Made by a program: the position numbers and the translations under genes. From assembly GCF_016427505.1 (NCBI RefSeq), contig NZ_JAELXS010000001.1, positions 62,001-126,000 of the forward strand: DNA of 64,000 nt, read 5' to 3'. The first letter of the stretch is position 1; every line of letters starts with the position of its first letter. This stretch comes from Sphingomonas mollis. GTDB taxonomy: Bacteria > Pseudomonadota > Alphaproteobacteria > Sphingomonadales > Sphingomonadaceae. Below the pieces are notes generated by a model that did no database searches, had not been told where the DNA came from, and saw only the letters and a program-made list of their open reading frames with translations. Positions 27,161 to 34,433 of the stretch are shown in pieces.

Positions 27161-27691
27161 ATGCGCCGACCCAATCAGGCGCCGCCGATGAACGGTCCTC
27201 GTTTCAACGAATGGATCCAAAGCCCCAAGGTCCGCGTGATCGACCACGAGGGCGAGAATCTCGGCGTGATGTACACGCGCGAGGCGATGGCGGCTGCGCA
27301 GGAGCTGGGTCTCGATCTGGTCGAGGTGTCGCCCAACGCCGATCCGCCGGTCGCGAAGTATCTGGACGTGGGCAAGTTCAAGTATGAGGCCCAGAAAAAG
27401 GCGAACCTCGCCCGCAAGTCGCAGAAGACGCAGGAAATCAAGGAGATCAAGATGCGTCCGAACATCGACGACCATGACTACGACACCAAGATGAAAAAGG
27501 TGCACGAGTTCATCGGTGAGGGCGACAAGGTGAAGGTGACGCTGCGCTTCCGCGGTCGCGAACTCAGCCACGGCCAGCTCGGCATGGCGGTGTTGCAGCG
27601 CGTGGCGCAGGATACGACCGAAGTGGCCAAGGTCGAAGCCTATCCGCGCATGGAAGGCCGGCAGATGCTGATGGTGCTGTCGCCCAAATAA
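27161..27691 (+). CDS. infC: translation initiation factor IF-3
   Basis: A 176-residue factor that binds the 30S subunit and proofreads start-codon choice. Both domains are present: N-domain with [20 protein letters not shown], linker [19 protein letters not shown], and C-domain with [15 protein letters not shown] and [16 protein letters not shown]. The ATG at 27161 is the first ordinary start, but the only Shine-Dalgarno (AGGAG, 27133-27137) is 23 nt away; it is 8 nt from an in-frame ATA at 27146, which would add five residues. infC of other bacteria uses rare starts for autoregulation. The usual rpmI-rplT genes do not follow. Confidence 0.96.
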   Translation: MRRPNQAPPMNGPRFNEWIQSPKVRVIDHEGENLGVMYTREAMAAAQELGLDLVEVSPNADPPVAKYLDVGKFKYEAQKKANLARKSQKTQEIKEIKMRPNIDDHDYDTKMKKVHEFIGEGDKVKVTLRFRGRELSHGQLGMAVLQRVAQDTTEVAKVEAYPRMEGRQMLMVLSPK

Positions 27692-27720
27692 GGTGCGCCT
27701 GCCCCTTTCGATTCAAACGA

Positions 27721-27747
27721 GGCGATCGGCGACGGTCGCCTTTTTTT
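27721..27747 (+). terminator. rho-independent terminator of infC
   Basis: A 7-bp stem (GGCGATC pairing with GGTCGCC, one G-T wobble) with loop GGCGAC is followed by seven T. It lies 29 nt after the infC stop and closes the thrS-infC unit. Confidence 0.9.
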
Positions 27748-27770
27748 GTTGCATTGCACGATGTTGCTTC
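27748..27770. promoter_or_regulatory. TGCA-rich motif upstream of TonB receptor, possible regulator site
   Basis: GTTGCATTGCAC (27748-27759) followed by GATGTTGC lies just after the infC terminator in the 231-nt spacer before the receptor gene. The TTGCA-TTGCA pattern recalls the palindrome at 11977-11996. The rest of the spacer is A/T-richer than its surroundings and contains no gene; I see no convincing -35/-10 pair. Regulatory meaning is inference. Confidence 0.3.
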
Positions 27771-27922
27771 AGTGCGACACCCTCGATCAAAAAAGATGGG
27801 GTCCCATTAAAAAACAGGGGCGATCTTCAAATTCGTTGGACGGCACTCGGTAAATCGCCCTAGCATCCATCAAACCAGATATTCGAATTATTCGGAACGG
27901 GTTGTTTAGGAGAGATGCCACC

Positions 27923-30826
27923 ATGCGCCTGACCGCGTACCTGCTGTCTGCTGCCGCCACCATTGCGATCGCAGCGCCCGCTCTGGCGCAGGAGCCCGTC
28001 CCGACCAACGGCGCGGCGCGGCAGGTGTCGAGCCAGGCCACCGCCAACGGCGCGGTACAGGCCGAATCCCCCAATGCCGGCGCGCCGGCCCAGAACGCCG
28101 GTGCGACCGATCGTGACGCGGATGGACCCAGCGCGGGCGACATCATCGTCACCGCCACCCGCCGTGCCAGCCCGCTGTCGGACGTGCCGATCGCGGTCAG
28201 CGCGGTGACGCAGGAGGCGTTGCAGAACACCGGCGCCAATGACATCCGCTCGCTCAACCAGCTGGCCCCGTCGCTGCTGGTGTCTTCCACCGGTTCGGAA
28301 GCGAACGCCTCTGCCCGTATCCGCGGTATCGGCACGGTCGGCGACAACCCCGGCCTCGAAAGCTCGGTCGCGGTCTTCATCGATGGCGTCTATCGCAGCC
28401 GTACGGGTGTCGGCCTGAACGAACTGGGCGAGATCGAGCGGGTCGAGGTGCTGCGCGGGCCGCAGGGCACGTTGTTCGGCCGCAATGCGTCGGCCGGCCT
28501 CATCAACATCGTAACCCAATTGCCGAAGTTCAAATTCGGCGGCGTGGCCGAGGCGACCTATGGCAATTATGACAATTACCGCTTCGTCGGTGGCCTGACC
28601 GGGCCTTTGATCGGTGACTCGCTCGCGTTCCGGGTCGACGGCATCTATAACAAGCGCGACGGCTTCTACCGCAACGTCACCGCCGCCAATGGCAGCGAAT
28701 CGCGCGTCAACGACCGCGACCGCTATTTCGTCCGCGGGCAGTTGCTGTTCAAACCGACCGACGCGATCAGCTTCCGCCTGATCGGCGATTACACGCATCG
28801 CAACGAAAGCTGCTGCGGCGCGGTCTATTACAGCCAGAACGAGACGACCGACCCGACCGCAAATCCAGCTCAGGCGAACGGCAGCACGGTCAACGCCGAT
28901 GGCCAGGTTACCTATGGCACGTCGAACCGGATCGTCGATGTGCTGCGCCGACAGGGCGCGGTCTATCCGCTGGCCGGCACGCGCGCCAATCCGTTCAGCC
29001 GCGAAGTGGCGGTGACGCCGGGCCAGACATACCGCAACAAGACCGAGGATTATGGCGGTTCGGGCCAGCTCGACTGGGATCTGGGCGGCGCCACGCTGAC
29101 CTCGATCACCGCCTATCGCGAATACAAGTCGGGCAATGCCGGCGACGTCGATTACACCAATGTCGACCTCACGCACCGTGCCGCCGACGGCAATGCGTAT
29201 CGCCAGTTCAAGACGTTCACGCAGGAAGTGCGGCTGAACGGCTCGCTGTTCGAGGGCAAGCTCGACTGGCTGGTCGGCGGGTTCTATTCGAAGGAGAAGC
29301 TGAAGCTGGTCGACAACGTCGTGTTCGGCGCCAATTACGGCGCGTTCGCGGCTTGCCGGCTGGTCGCCACCGCCAACCCGGCAGCGTTCCTGCAGAACCA
29401 GGCGAATCCGGGCTGTCTCGGCACCACGCCGCTGGCGGCACTGGGTGGCGCCACGGCGCGGCAGGCGCTGGGTGCGAATTTCGGAGCGCTCGCCAACACG
29501 GTGCTGGGTGGCCTCGATCGCCTGTCGACGCTGAACAGCCGTGGTGACCAGCGGTCGGTCTATCGGCAGGACAGCGAGAATTATGCGTTCTTCACGCACA
29601 ACATCCTGAACATCACCGACACGCTGTCGGTGACGCTGGGGCTGCGTTATACGCACGAGAGCAAGGACTTCCGCGCCAATTTCAACAACAACAATACGAT
29701 CTGCCCACAACAACAGGCAGCGTTGTCGCCGTTTATCGCCAATGCTGCGGTGCCGGCTGCGGCGCGTCAGTATATCGCCGCGATCGTCACCCTGTCTTGC
29801 ACGGGTAATTCGTCGTCGACGCTGAACGCGCTGAACCTGAACGATGGGTTCGATGACGGCGAGTTCACCGGCACCGGCGTGGTGTCGTGGAAGCCGACGC
29901 CGCGACTGCTGACCTATGCATCCTATGCCAAGGGGTACAAGGCCGGCGGATACAATCTCGACCGGTCCGATCTGGGCGGCCTGACCGGCGTCTTCGCGCC
30001 GCGCACCAATGCGGATGCACCGGGTCTGCGCTTCGATGCGGAAAAGGTGAACGCGTATGAAATCGGCGCGAAGTACAACATCCGCGGCGCGTTCAGCCTG
30101 AACGTCGCGGCATTCCGTCAGGAGTTCAAGGACTTCCAGCTGAACACCTTCAACGGGTCGGTGTTCGTCGTGCAGAACATCCAGTCGTGCAAGAACAACC
30201 TGGCCGGTGCCGATACCGACAGCCTGTCCGGCAACGGCACCTGCGCCGGCAATGCCGACAAGGCGGGCGTTATCTCGCAAGGTGTCGAACTGGAAGCGAC
30301 GATGAACCCGGCGCGACACGTGACGTTCACCGCCGGCTACACCTATGCCGACACGCATTTCCGCAAGAACCTGGTCGGCAGTTCGCAGGGCGAGGCGCTT
30401 GATCCGGCCCTGTTCCTGCTGCCGGGCAACCAGTTGTCGAACGCCCCGAAGAACGTCGTCACGACCTCGTTCGCGTGGACGCCGGATATCGGCAGCAACG
30501 GCATGTCGGCCCTGTTCTACGTCGATAGCCGCCTGACCTCCGACTACAACACCGGGTCGGATCTGGCGCCGGAGAAGAAGCAGGACGGGTTTGCGCTGGT
30601 CAATGCGCGCATCGGCATCCGTGGCCGCGATCAGCTCTGGGCGCTGGAATTCTGGGCGCAGAACCTGCTGAATCAGGATTACATCCAGGTCGCCTTCAAT
30701 ACGCCTTTCCAGGGGGCAGGGTCGATCGCCAACACCCAGCGCTTCGGCACGACGGCCAACGCGCTCTACTCGTCCTTCCTGGCCGAGCCGCGCACCTATG
30801 GCGTGACGCTCCGCTCGCGCTTCTGA
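27923..30826 (+). CDS. TonB-dependent receptor
   Basis: A 967-residue outer-membrane receptor: signal peptide (RLTAYLLSAAATIAIAAPALA), a 60-residue Ala/Gln-rich spacer, TonB-box-like DIIVTATRRASPLSDVP, plug with SARIRGIGTV, VAVFIDGVYRSRTGV and VEVLRGPQGTLFGRNASAGLINI, and a long barrel ending GVTLRSRF. This is the common sphingomonad receptor subtype often linked to aromatic, terpene or flavonoid-like nutrients, but no catabolic genes adjoin it and the ligand is unknown. The ATG at 27923 follows AGGAGAG; a start at 27902 lacks a site. Confidence 0.92.
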   Translation: MRLTAYLLSAAATIAIAAPALAQEPVPTNGAARQVSSQATANGAVQAESPNAGAPAQNAGATDRDADGPSAGDIIVTATRRASPLSDVPIAVSAVTQEALQNTGANDIRSLNQLAPSLLVSSTGSEANASARIRGIGTVGDNPGLESSVAVFIDGVYRSRTGVGLNELGEIERVEVLRGPQGTLFGRNASAGLINIVTQLPKFKFGGVAEATYGNYDNYRFVGGLTGPLIGDSLAFRVDGIYNKRDGFYRNVTAANGSESRVNDRDRYFVRGQLLFKPTDAISFRLIGDYTHRNESCCGAVYYSQNETTDPTANPAQANGSTVNADGQVTYGTSNRIVDVLRRQGAVYPLAGTRANPFSREVAVTPGQTYRNKTEDYGGSGQLDWDLGGATLTSITAYREYKSGNAGDVDYTNVDLTHRAADGNAYRQFKTFTQEVRLNGSLFEGKLDWLVGGFYSKEKLKLVDNVVFGANYGAFAACRLVATANPAAFLQNQANPGCLGTTPLAALGGATARQALGANFGALANTVLGGLDRLSTLNSRGDQRSVYRQDSENYAFFTHNILNITDTLSVTLGLRYTHESKDFRANFNNNNTICPQQQAALSPFIANAAVPAAARQYIAAIVTLSCTGNSSSTLNALNLNDGFDDGEFTGTGVVSWKPTPRLLTYASYAKGYKAGGYNLDRSDLGGLTGVFAPRTNADAPGLRFDAEKVNAYEIGAKYNIRGAFSLNVAAFRQEFKDFQLNTFNGSVFVVQNIQSCKNNLAGADTDSLSGNGTCAGNADKAGVISQGVELEATMNPARHVTFTAGYTYADTHFRKNLVGSSQGEALDPALFLLPGNQLSNAPKNVVTTSFAWTPDIGSNGMSALFYVDSRLTSDYNTGSDLAPEKKQDGFALVNARIGIRGRDQLWALEFWAQNLLNQDYIQVAFNTPFQGAGSIANTQRFGTTANALYSSFLAEPRTYGVTLRSRF

Positions 30827-30841
30827 ACATATCGTCCGGGA

Positions 30842-30879
30842 AAAGGGCCGGTCCGCTCCACCGGGCGGGCCGGCCCTTT
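30842..30879. terminator. bidirectional terminator between TonB receptor and glnD
   Basis: AAAGGGCCGG (30842-30851) pairs perfectly with CCGGCCCTTT (30870-30879) around an 18-nt GC-rich loop. It lies between two converging genes, and the A/T ends of the stem supply short U-tracts in both directions. Confidence 0.85.
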
Positions 30880-30883
30880 CGTG

Positions 30884-33619
30884 TCAGGCGGCGACCATGT
30901 CGACCGCGTGTCCAGCCGCTGCATCAAGCAGGCGCTTTTCCAGCGTTTTCAACCGGGTGGGCTGGGTCAGCCGGTCGCCGGTCAGATCGGTGAGGTAGAA
31001 GGTGTCGACCGCGCGCTCGCCATAGGTGGCGACGTGCGCCGAATGGATCGTGACCTTCGACTGGAACAGCGCCTGTGCCAGTTGATTGAGCAGCGCCGGC
31101 CGGTCCCGAGCATTGACCTCGACCACGGTGAAGCGGTTCGAGGCGTCGTTGTTGATGAGGACGTTGGGCTGGATCGTGAACGCATCGGCGCGCATCCGTG
31201 CGGCGGGCTTGGCAACCAGCCGATCGTTCAGCTTGCCGCGATTGGCCAGCGCATCCTCGATCGCGATGCGCAGCCGGTTCAGCTGCGCCGGATCGTCGAA
31301 CGGCCGGCCGAACGGGTCCTGCACCAGAAAATTGTCGATCGCCATGCCGTCGCGCGTCGTGTGGATACGCGCATCGATGATGTTGCCGCCGGCGACATGG
31401 ATCGCACCGGCGATGCGATAGAACAGGCCGGGGTGATCGGCGGCATATATCGTGACGAGGGTCGCACCACGCTCCGCATAGACCTGTGCATCGATCGACA
31501 ACGGCGCATCGCCGGCCGCCGCCATCAGCCGGGCGTTATGTTCCAGCACGTCCTCCGGTTCGGCGATCCAGTAGGATTCGGGCAGGCGGCGGACGAAGAC
31601 GGCAAAACGCGCATCTCCCCAGTCGAGCGCCCGGGCCAGCCGCGCCTGCTTGGCGGCGATACGTTCTTCCCGACCGCGTTGCTTGTGACCGAGGCGCAGC
31701 ACCTCCTCGGCCGATTCGTAGAGTGTGGAGAGCAACTGGCGTTTCCAGCTGTTCCACGTTCCCGGCCCTACCGCGCGGATATCGACGACGGTCAGCAGCA
31801 GCAGCAGGCGCAGTCGTTCCGGACTGGCGATGATGGCGCTGAAATCGAGGATCGTCTTGAAGTCCGACAGGTCGCGCTTGAACGCGGTATCCGACATCAG
31901 CAGATGATACCGGACCAGCCACGACACCGTCTCGGTTTCGGCGGGCGTCAGGCCGAAACGCGGGCAGAGCCGACAGGCGACTTCGGCCCCCAGCACCGAA
32001 TGGTCGCCGCCGCGTCCCTTGGCGATATCGTGCAGCAGCACAGCGACGCGCAGCACCCGGCGCGAGATGATCTGGTCGATCACGGCGCTGGCGAGCGGGT
32101 GATCCTCGCGCAGGGTGCCCGCCTCGATCCGGGCGAGCAGGCCGATCGCCTGGATGGTGTGCTCGTCGACGGTGAAGTGGTGGTACATGTCGAACTGCAT
32201 CATCGCCACGACGCGGCCAAAATCGGGGACGAAGCGGCCGAACACTCCCGCCTCGTTCATCCATCGCAGCACCAGTTCGGGATCGCCGGGACTGGTCAGG
32301 ACTTCCAGGAACAGCGCGTTGGCGTGCCGGTCCTGCCGGTAATCGTCGATCAGCTTGGCATCGCGGGAGGCGGCGCGCATCGCCAGCGGATGGATTTCCA
32401 GATGATGGGCATCGGCCAGCGCGAAAATCTCGATCAGGCGGACCGGATCCTCGGCGAAGAAATCGTCGCCGGGCAGCGCAAGGCGTCCGCGATCCAGCAC
32501 GAAGCCGTTCAGCCGTTTCGGCGCGCGGCGGATCGTCGGCAAGCCGAAACGCTTGCCCCGCGATGCGAACCGCTCGTCGAGATGCGCGAGGAACACCCCC
32601 GTCAACGTACCGACGGTGCGCGCTTGCAGGAAATAGAATTGCATGAAGCGTTCGACGGCGGGCTTGTCGTGCCGGTCCTTGAACCGCATCCTCGCCGCGA
32701 CCTCGCGCTGCACGTCGAAGGTCAGGCGGTCCTCCGCCCGGCGCGCAATGACGTGCAGGTGGCACCGCACCGCCCACAGGAACTCGTCGGCACGGTGGAA
32801 GGCGCGGTATTCGGCGGGCGTGAAAAGGCCGACATCGACCAGCTGACGCGCTCGCTGCACGTCATAGACATATTTGCCGATCCAGAAGAGCGCGTGCAGA
32901 TCGCGCAGGCCGCCCTTGCCCTCCTTCACATTGGGTTCGACCACGTACCGCGTGTCGCCCATCCGGCGATGGCGGGCGTCGCGCTCGGCCAGCTTGTCGG
33001 CCACGAACTGGCGCTCGGTGCCGCGCTGTACCTCTGCCTTGAAGCGGCGGGCGGCGTCGTCATACAGCGTGGTGTCGCCGGTGACGAAGCGCGCCTCCAG
33101 CAGCGCGGTACGCACCGTCACATCGGCCTTGGACTGGCGGATCATCTCGTCCAGCGAGCGGCTGGAATGGCCGACCTTCAGCCCCAGATCCCATAGCGCG
33201 TACAGCATCGTCTCGATCACCAGCGCGGTGCGCGGCGACGGCGTGTTGCGCGTCAGGAAACCGATATCGATGTCGGAATGCGCCGCCATCTCGCCCCGGC
33301 CATAGCCACCGACCGCCAGCAGCGTGATCGGCTCGTCCGCCGGATGCAGGCGCGTGGTGGCAAGGTCGAACAGGATCGCCAGCAACTGATCGATCAGATA
33401 TGCCTGTCCGCTGGCGACCTCCAGCCCCTTGGTCGGCCGCTCGGCGAGCCGGTGCGCGATCTCGGCGCGGCCGGCGGTGAGCGCGTCCTTCAGCAACTGG
33501 ATCGTGGCGGCACGCAGCCCGGCCTCGGGCAGCGCCGCCACCGCCTCCGCCAGCGCCCGACGATCGACGATCGCGCGGCGGTTGGGTAGGTGTTCGAAAC
33601 GGGAGGAGGGTGATGGCAT
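30884..33619 (-). CDS. glnD: [protein-PII] uridylyltransferase / uridylyl-removing enzyme
   Basis: A 911-residue nitrogen sensor that uridylylates PII when glutamine is low and removes UMP when it is high. The nucleotidyltransferase domain has GGYGRGE (104-110) and the metal aspartates in HSDIDIG; the HD hydrolase domain has VLLHDIAKGRGGDHS; two ACT domains close the protein (TLVTIYAADHPGLFYRIAG and FTVVEVNARDRPALLNQLA), which bind glutamine. Full length. It lies 10 nt downstream of the 2OG oxygenase gene, in the mutS-oxygenase-glnD direction. No glnB is in view. Confidence 0.96.
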   Translation of the reverse strand: MPSPSSRFEHLPNRRAIVDRRALAEAVAALPEAGLRAATIQLLKDALTAGRAEIAHRLAERPTKGLEVASGQAYLIDQLLAILFDLATTRLHPADEPITLLAVGGYGRGEMAAHSDIDIGFLTRNTPSPRTALVIETMLYALWDLGLKVGHSSRSLDEMIRQSKADVTVRTALLEARFVTGDTTLYDDAARRFKAEVQRGTERQFVADKLAERDARHRRMGDTRYVVEPNVKEGKGGLRDLHALFWIGKYVYDVQRARQLVDVGLFTPAEYRAFHRADEFLWAVRCHLHVIARRAEDRLTFDVQREVAARMRFKDRHDKPAVERFMQFYFLQARTVGTLTGVFLAHLDERFASRGKRFGLPTIRRAPKRLNGFVLDRGRLALPGDDFFAEDPVRLIEIFALADAHHLEIHPLAMRAASRDAKLIDDYRQDRHANALFLEVLTSPGDPELVLRWMNEAGVFGRFVPDFGRVVAMMQFDMYHHFTVDEHTIQAIGLLARIEAGTLREDHPLASAVIDQIISRRVLRVAVLLHDIAKGRGGDHSVLGAEVACRLCPRFGLTPAETETVSWLVRYHLLMSDTAFKRDLSDFKTILDFSAIIASPERLRLLLLLTVVDIRAVGPGTWNSWKRQLLSTLYESAEEVLRLGHKQRGREERIAAKQARLARALDWGDARFAVFVRRLPESYWIAEPEDVLEHNARLMAAAGDAPLSIDAQVYAERGATLVTIYAADHPGLFYRIAGAIHVAGGNIIDARIHTTRDGMAIDNFLVQDPFGRPFDDPAQLNRLRIAIEDALANRGKLNDRLVAKPAARMRADAFTIQPNVLINNDASNRFTVVEVNARDRPALLNQLAQALFQSKVTIHSAHVATYGERAVDTFYLTDLTGDRLTQPTRLKTLEKRLLDAAAGHAVDMVAA

Positions 33620-33629
33620 GGCGGCTCGC

Positions 33630-34400
33630 TCAGGCTGGTTGCGGCTGGGCGCGAAGCCAGCCGGTGATCGAATAACGTCGGTCCGGCGCGGCGCGCGTTA
33701 CCATCGATACGCTATGCGGCTGCGGCACCGAGAGGATGTCCAGCGTGTTGAAGGCAGGCACGCTGCCCGACACGCTGCTGTCATCATCATGGAACAGCAG
33801 TATCCCGCCCCATTCCGGCCGCCAGCGCGGATTGAGGCCCAGGACATAGGCCGCCCGCCGGTCTTTGCCCGCCACCTCATCGTCATGCGCGGTGAGCAAA
33901 TCGCCCGGAGAATAGGCAGTCGCCTGCGCGTCGGCAAAGACGATGTCGCCGGCACCGGTGATATGGCGCAGAAAGGCGAGCGGTTCCGGGCCGGAGAGCC
34001 AGATCGCGAAATCGTTCAGGACGTCGGCCGCGGTGCGCCGGGCGGAGGCGGCGTCCGATACGCGGATCGATTCGTACCGGTACTGGAACCCGTCACGAAC
34101 CCCCGCCATCACGCCGTCGTCGAGCGCGGATCGCTGGGTATCGGTCATCCCGGCGCGGGTGGCGCGGTCCAGCTCGAACACCTTGTCACCGCTGTTCAGT
34201 ATCTGCCGCCAGTCTTCGCGCGCGCTCAAATGCTTATGCAACCGGGCGGCATCATCGGGCATGAGGAAATCATGTACCCGCACGCGCCCATCGCGCCGAT
34301 ACACCGTGCCAAGTACCCCCGCATCGAGATCGGGATTGAGACGGAACGAGGGGGAGGACATACGATCTATCCGTAGTGTGGCGGTCATGTAGCGGGCCAT
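33630..34400 (-). CDS. 2OG-Fe(II) oxygenase (prolyl-4-hydroxylase-like)
   Basis: About 256 residues. The iron facial triad is visible: HDDE (HxD, first two ligands) in LLTAHDDEVAGKDRRAAYVL, and the distal His in PQPHSVSMV; the Arg of RRYSITGWLR binds 2-oxoglutarate. The WRPEWGGILLFHDD strand is typical of the Tpa1/Ofd1-like prolyl hydroxylase group. The substrate is unknown; ribosomal or translation-factor proline is known for relatives. The ATG at 34400 has GGAG 9 nt upstream; ATGs at 34409 and 34361 are alternatives. It lies between mutS and glnD. Confidence 0.88.
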   Translation of the reverse strand: MARYMTATLRIDRMSSPSFRLNPDLDAGVLGTVYRRDGRVRVHDFLMPDDAARLHKHLSAREDWRQILNSGDKVFELDRATRAGMTDTQRSALDDGVMAGVRDGFQYRYESIRVSDAASARRTAADVLNDFAIWLSGPEPLAFLRHITGAGDIVFADAQATAYSPGDLLTAHDDEVAGKDRRAAYVLGLNPRWRPEWGGILLFHDDDSSVSGSVPAFNTLDILSVPQPHSVSMVTRAAPDRRYSITGWLRAQPQPA

Positions 34401-34433
34401 GCCTACCATCTCCGATATGGTATCGCGACCCGC

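Noticed and set aside
27860..30358. Long minus-strand open frame opposite the TonB receptor gene
   Set aside because: Shadow of a clear receptor gene; composition is that of reversed barrel codons.
30881..33196. Long plus-strand open frame opposite glnD
   Set aside because: Antisense shadow of an unambiguous glnD; no recognisable domain.
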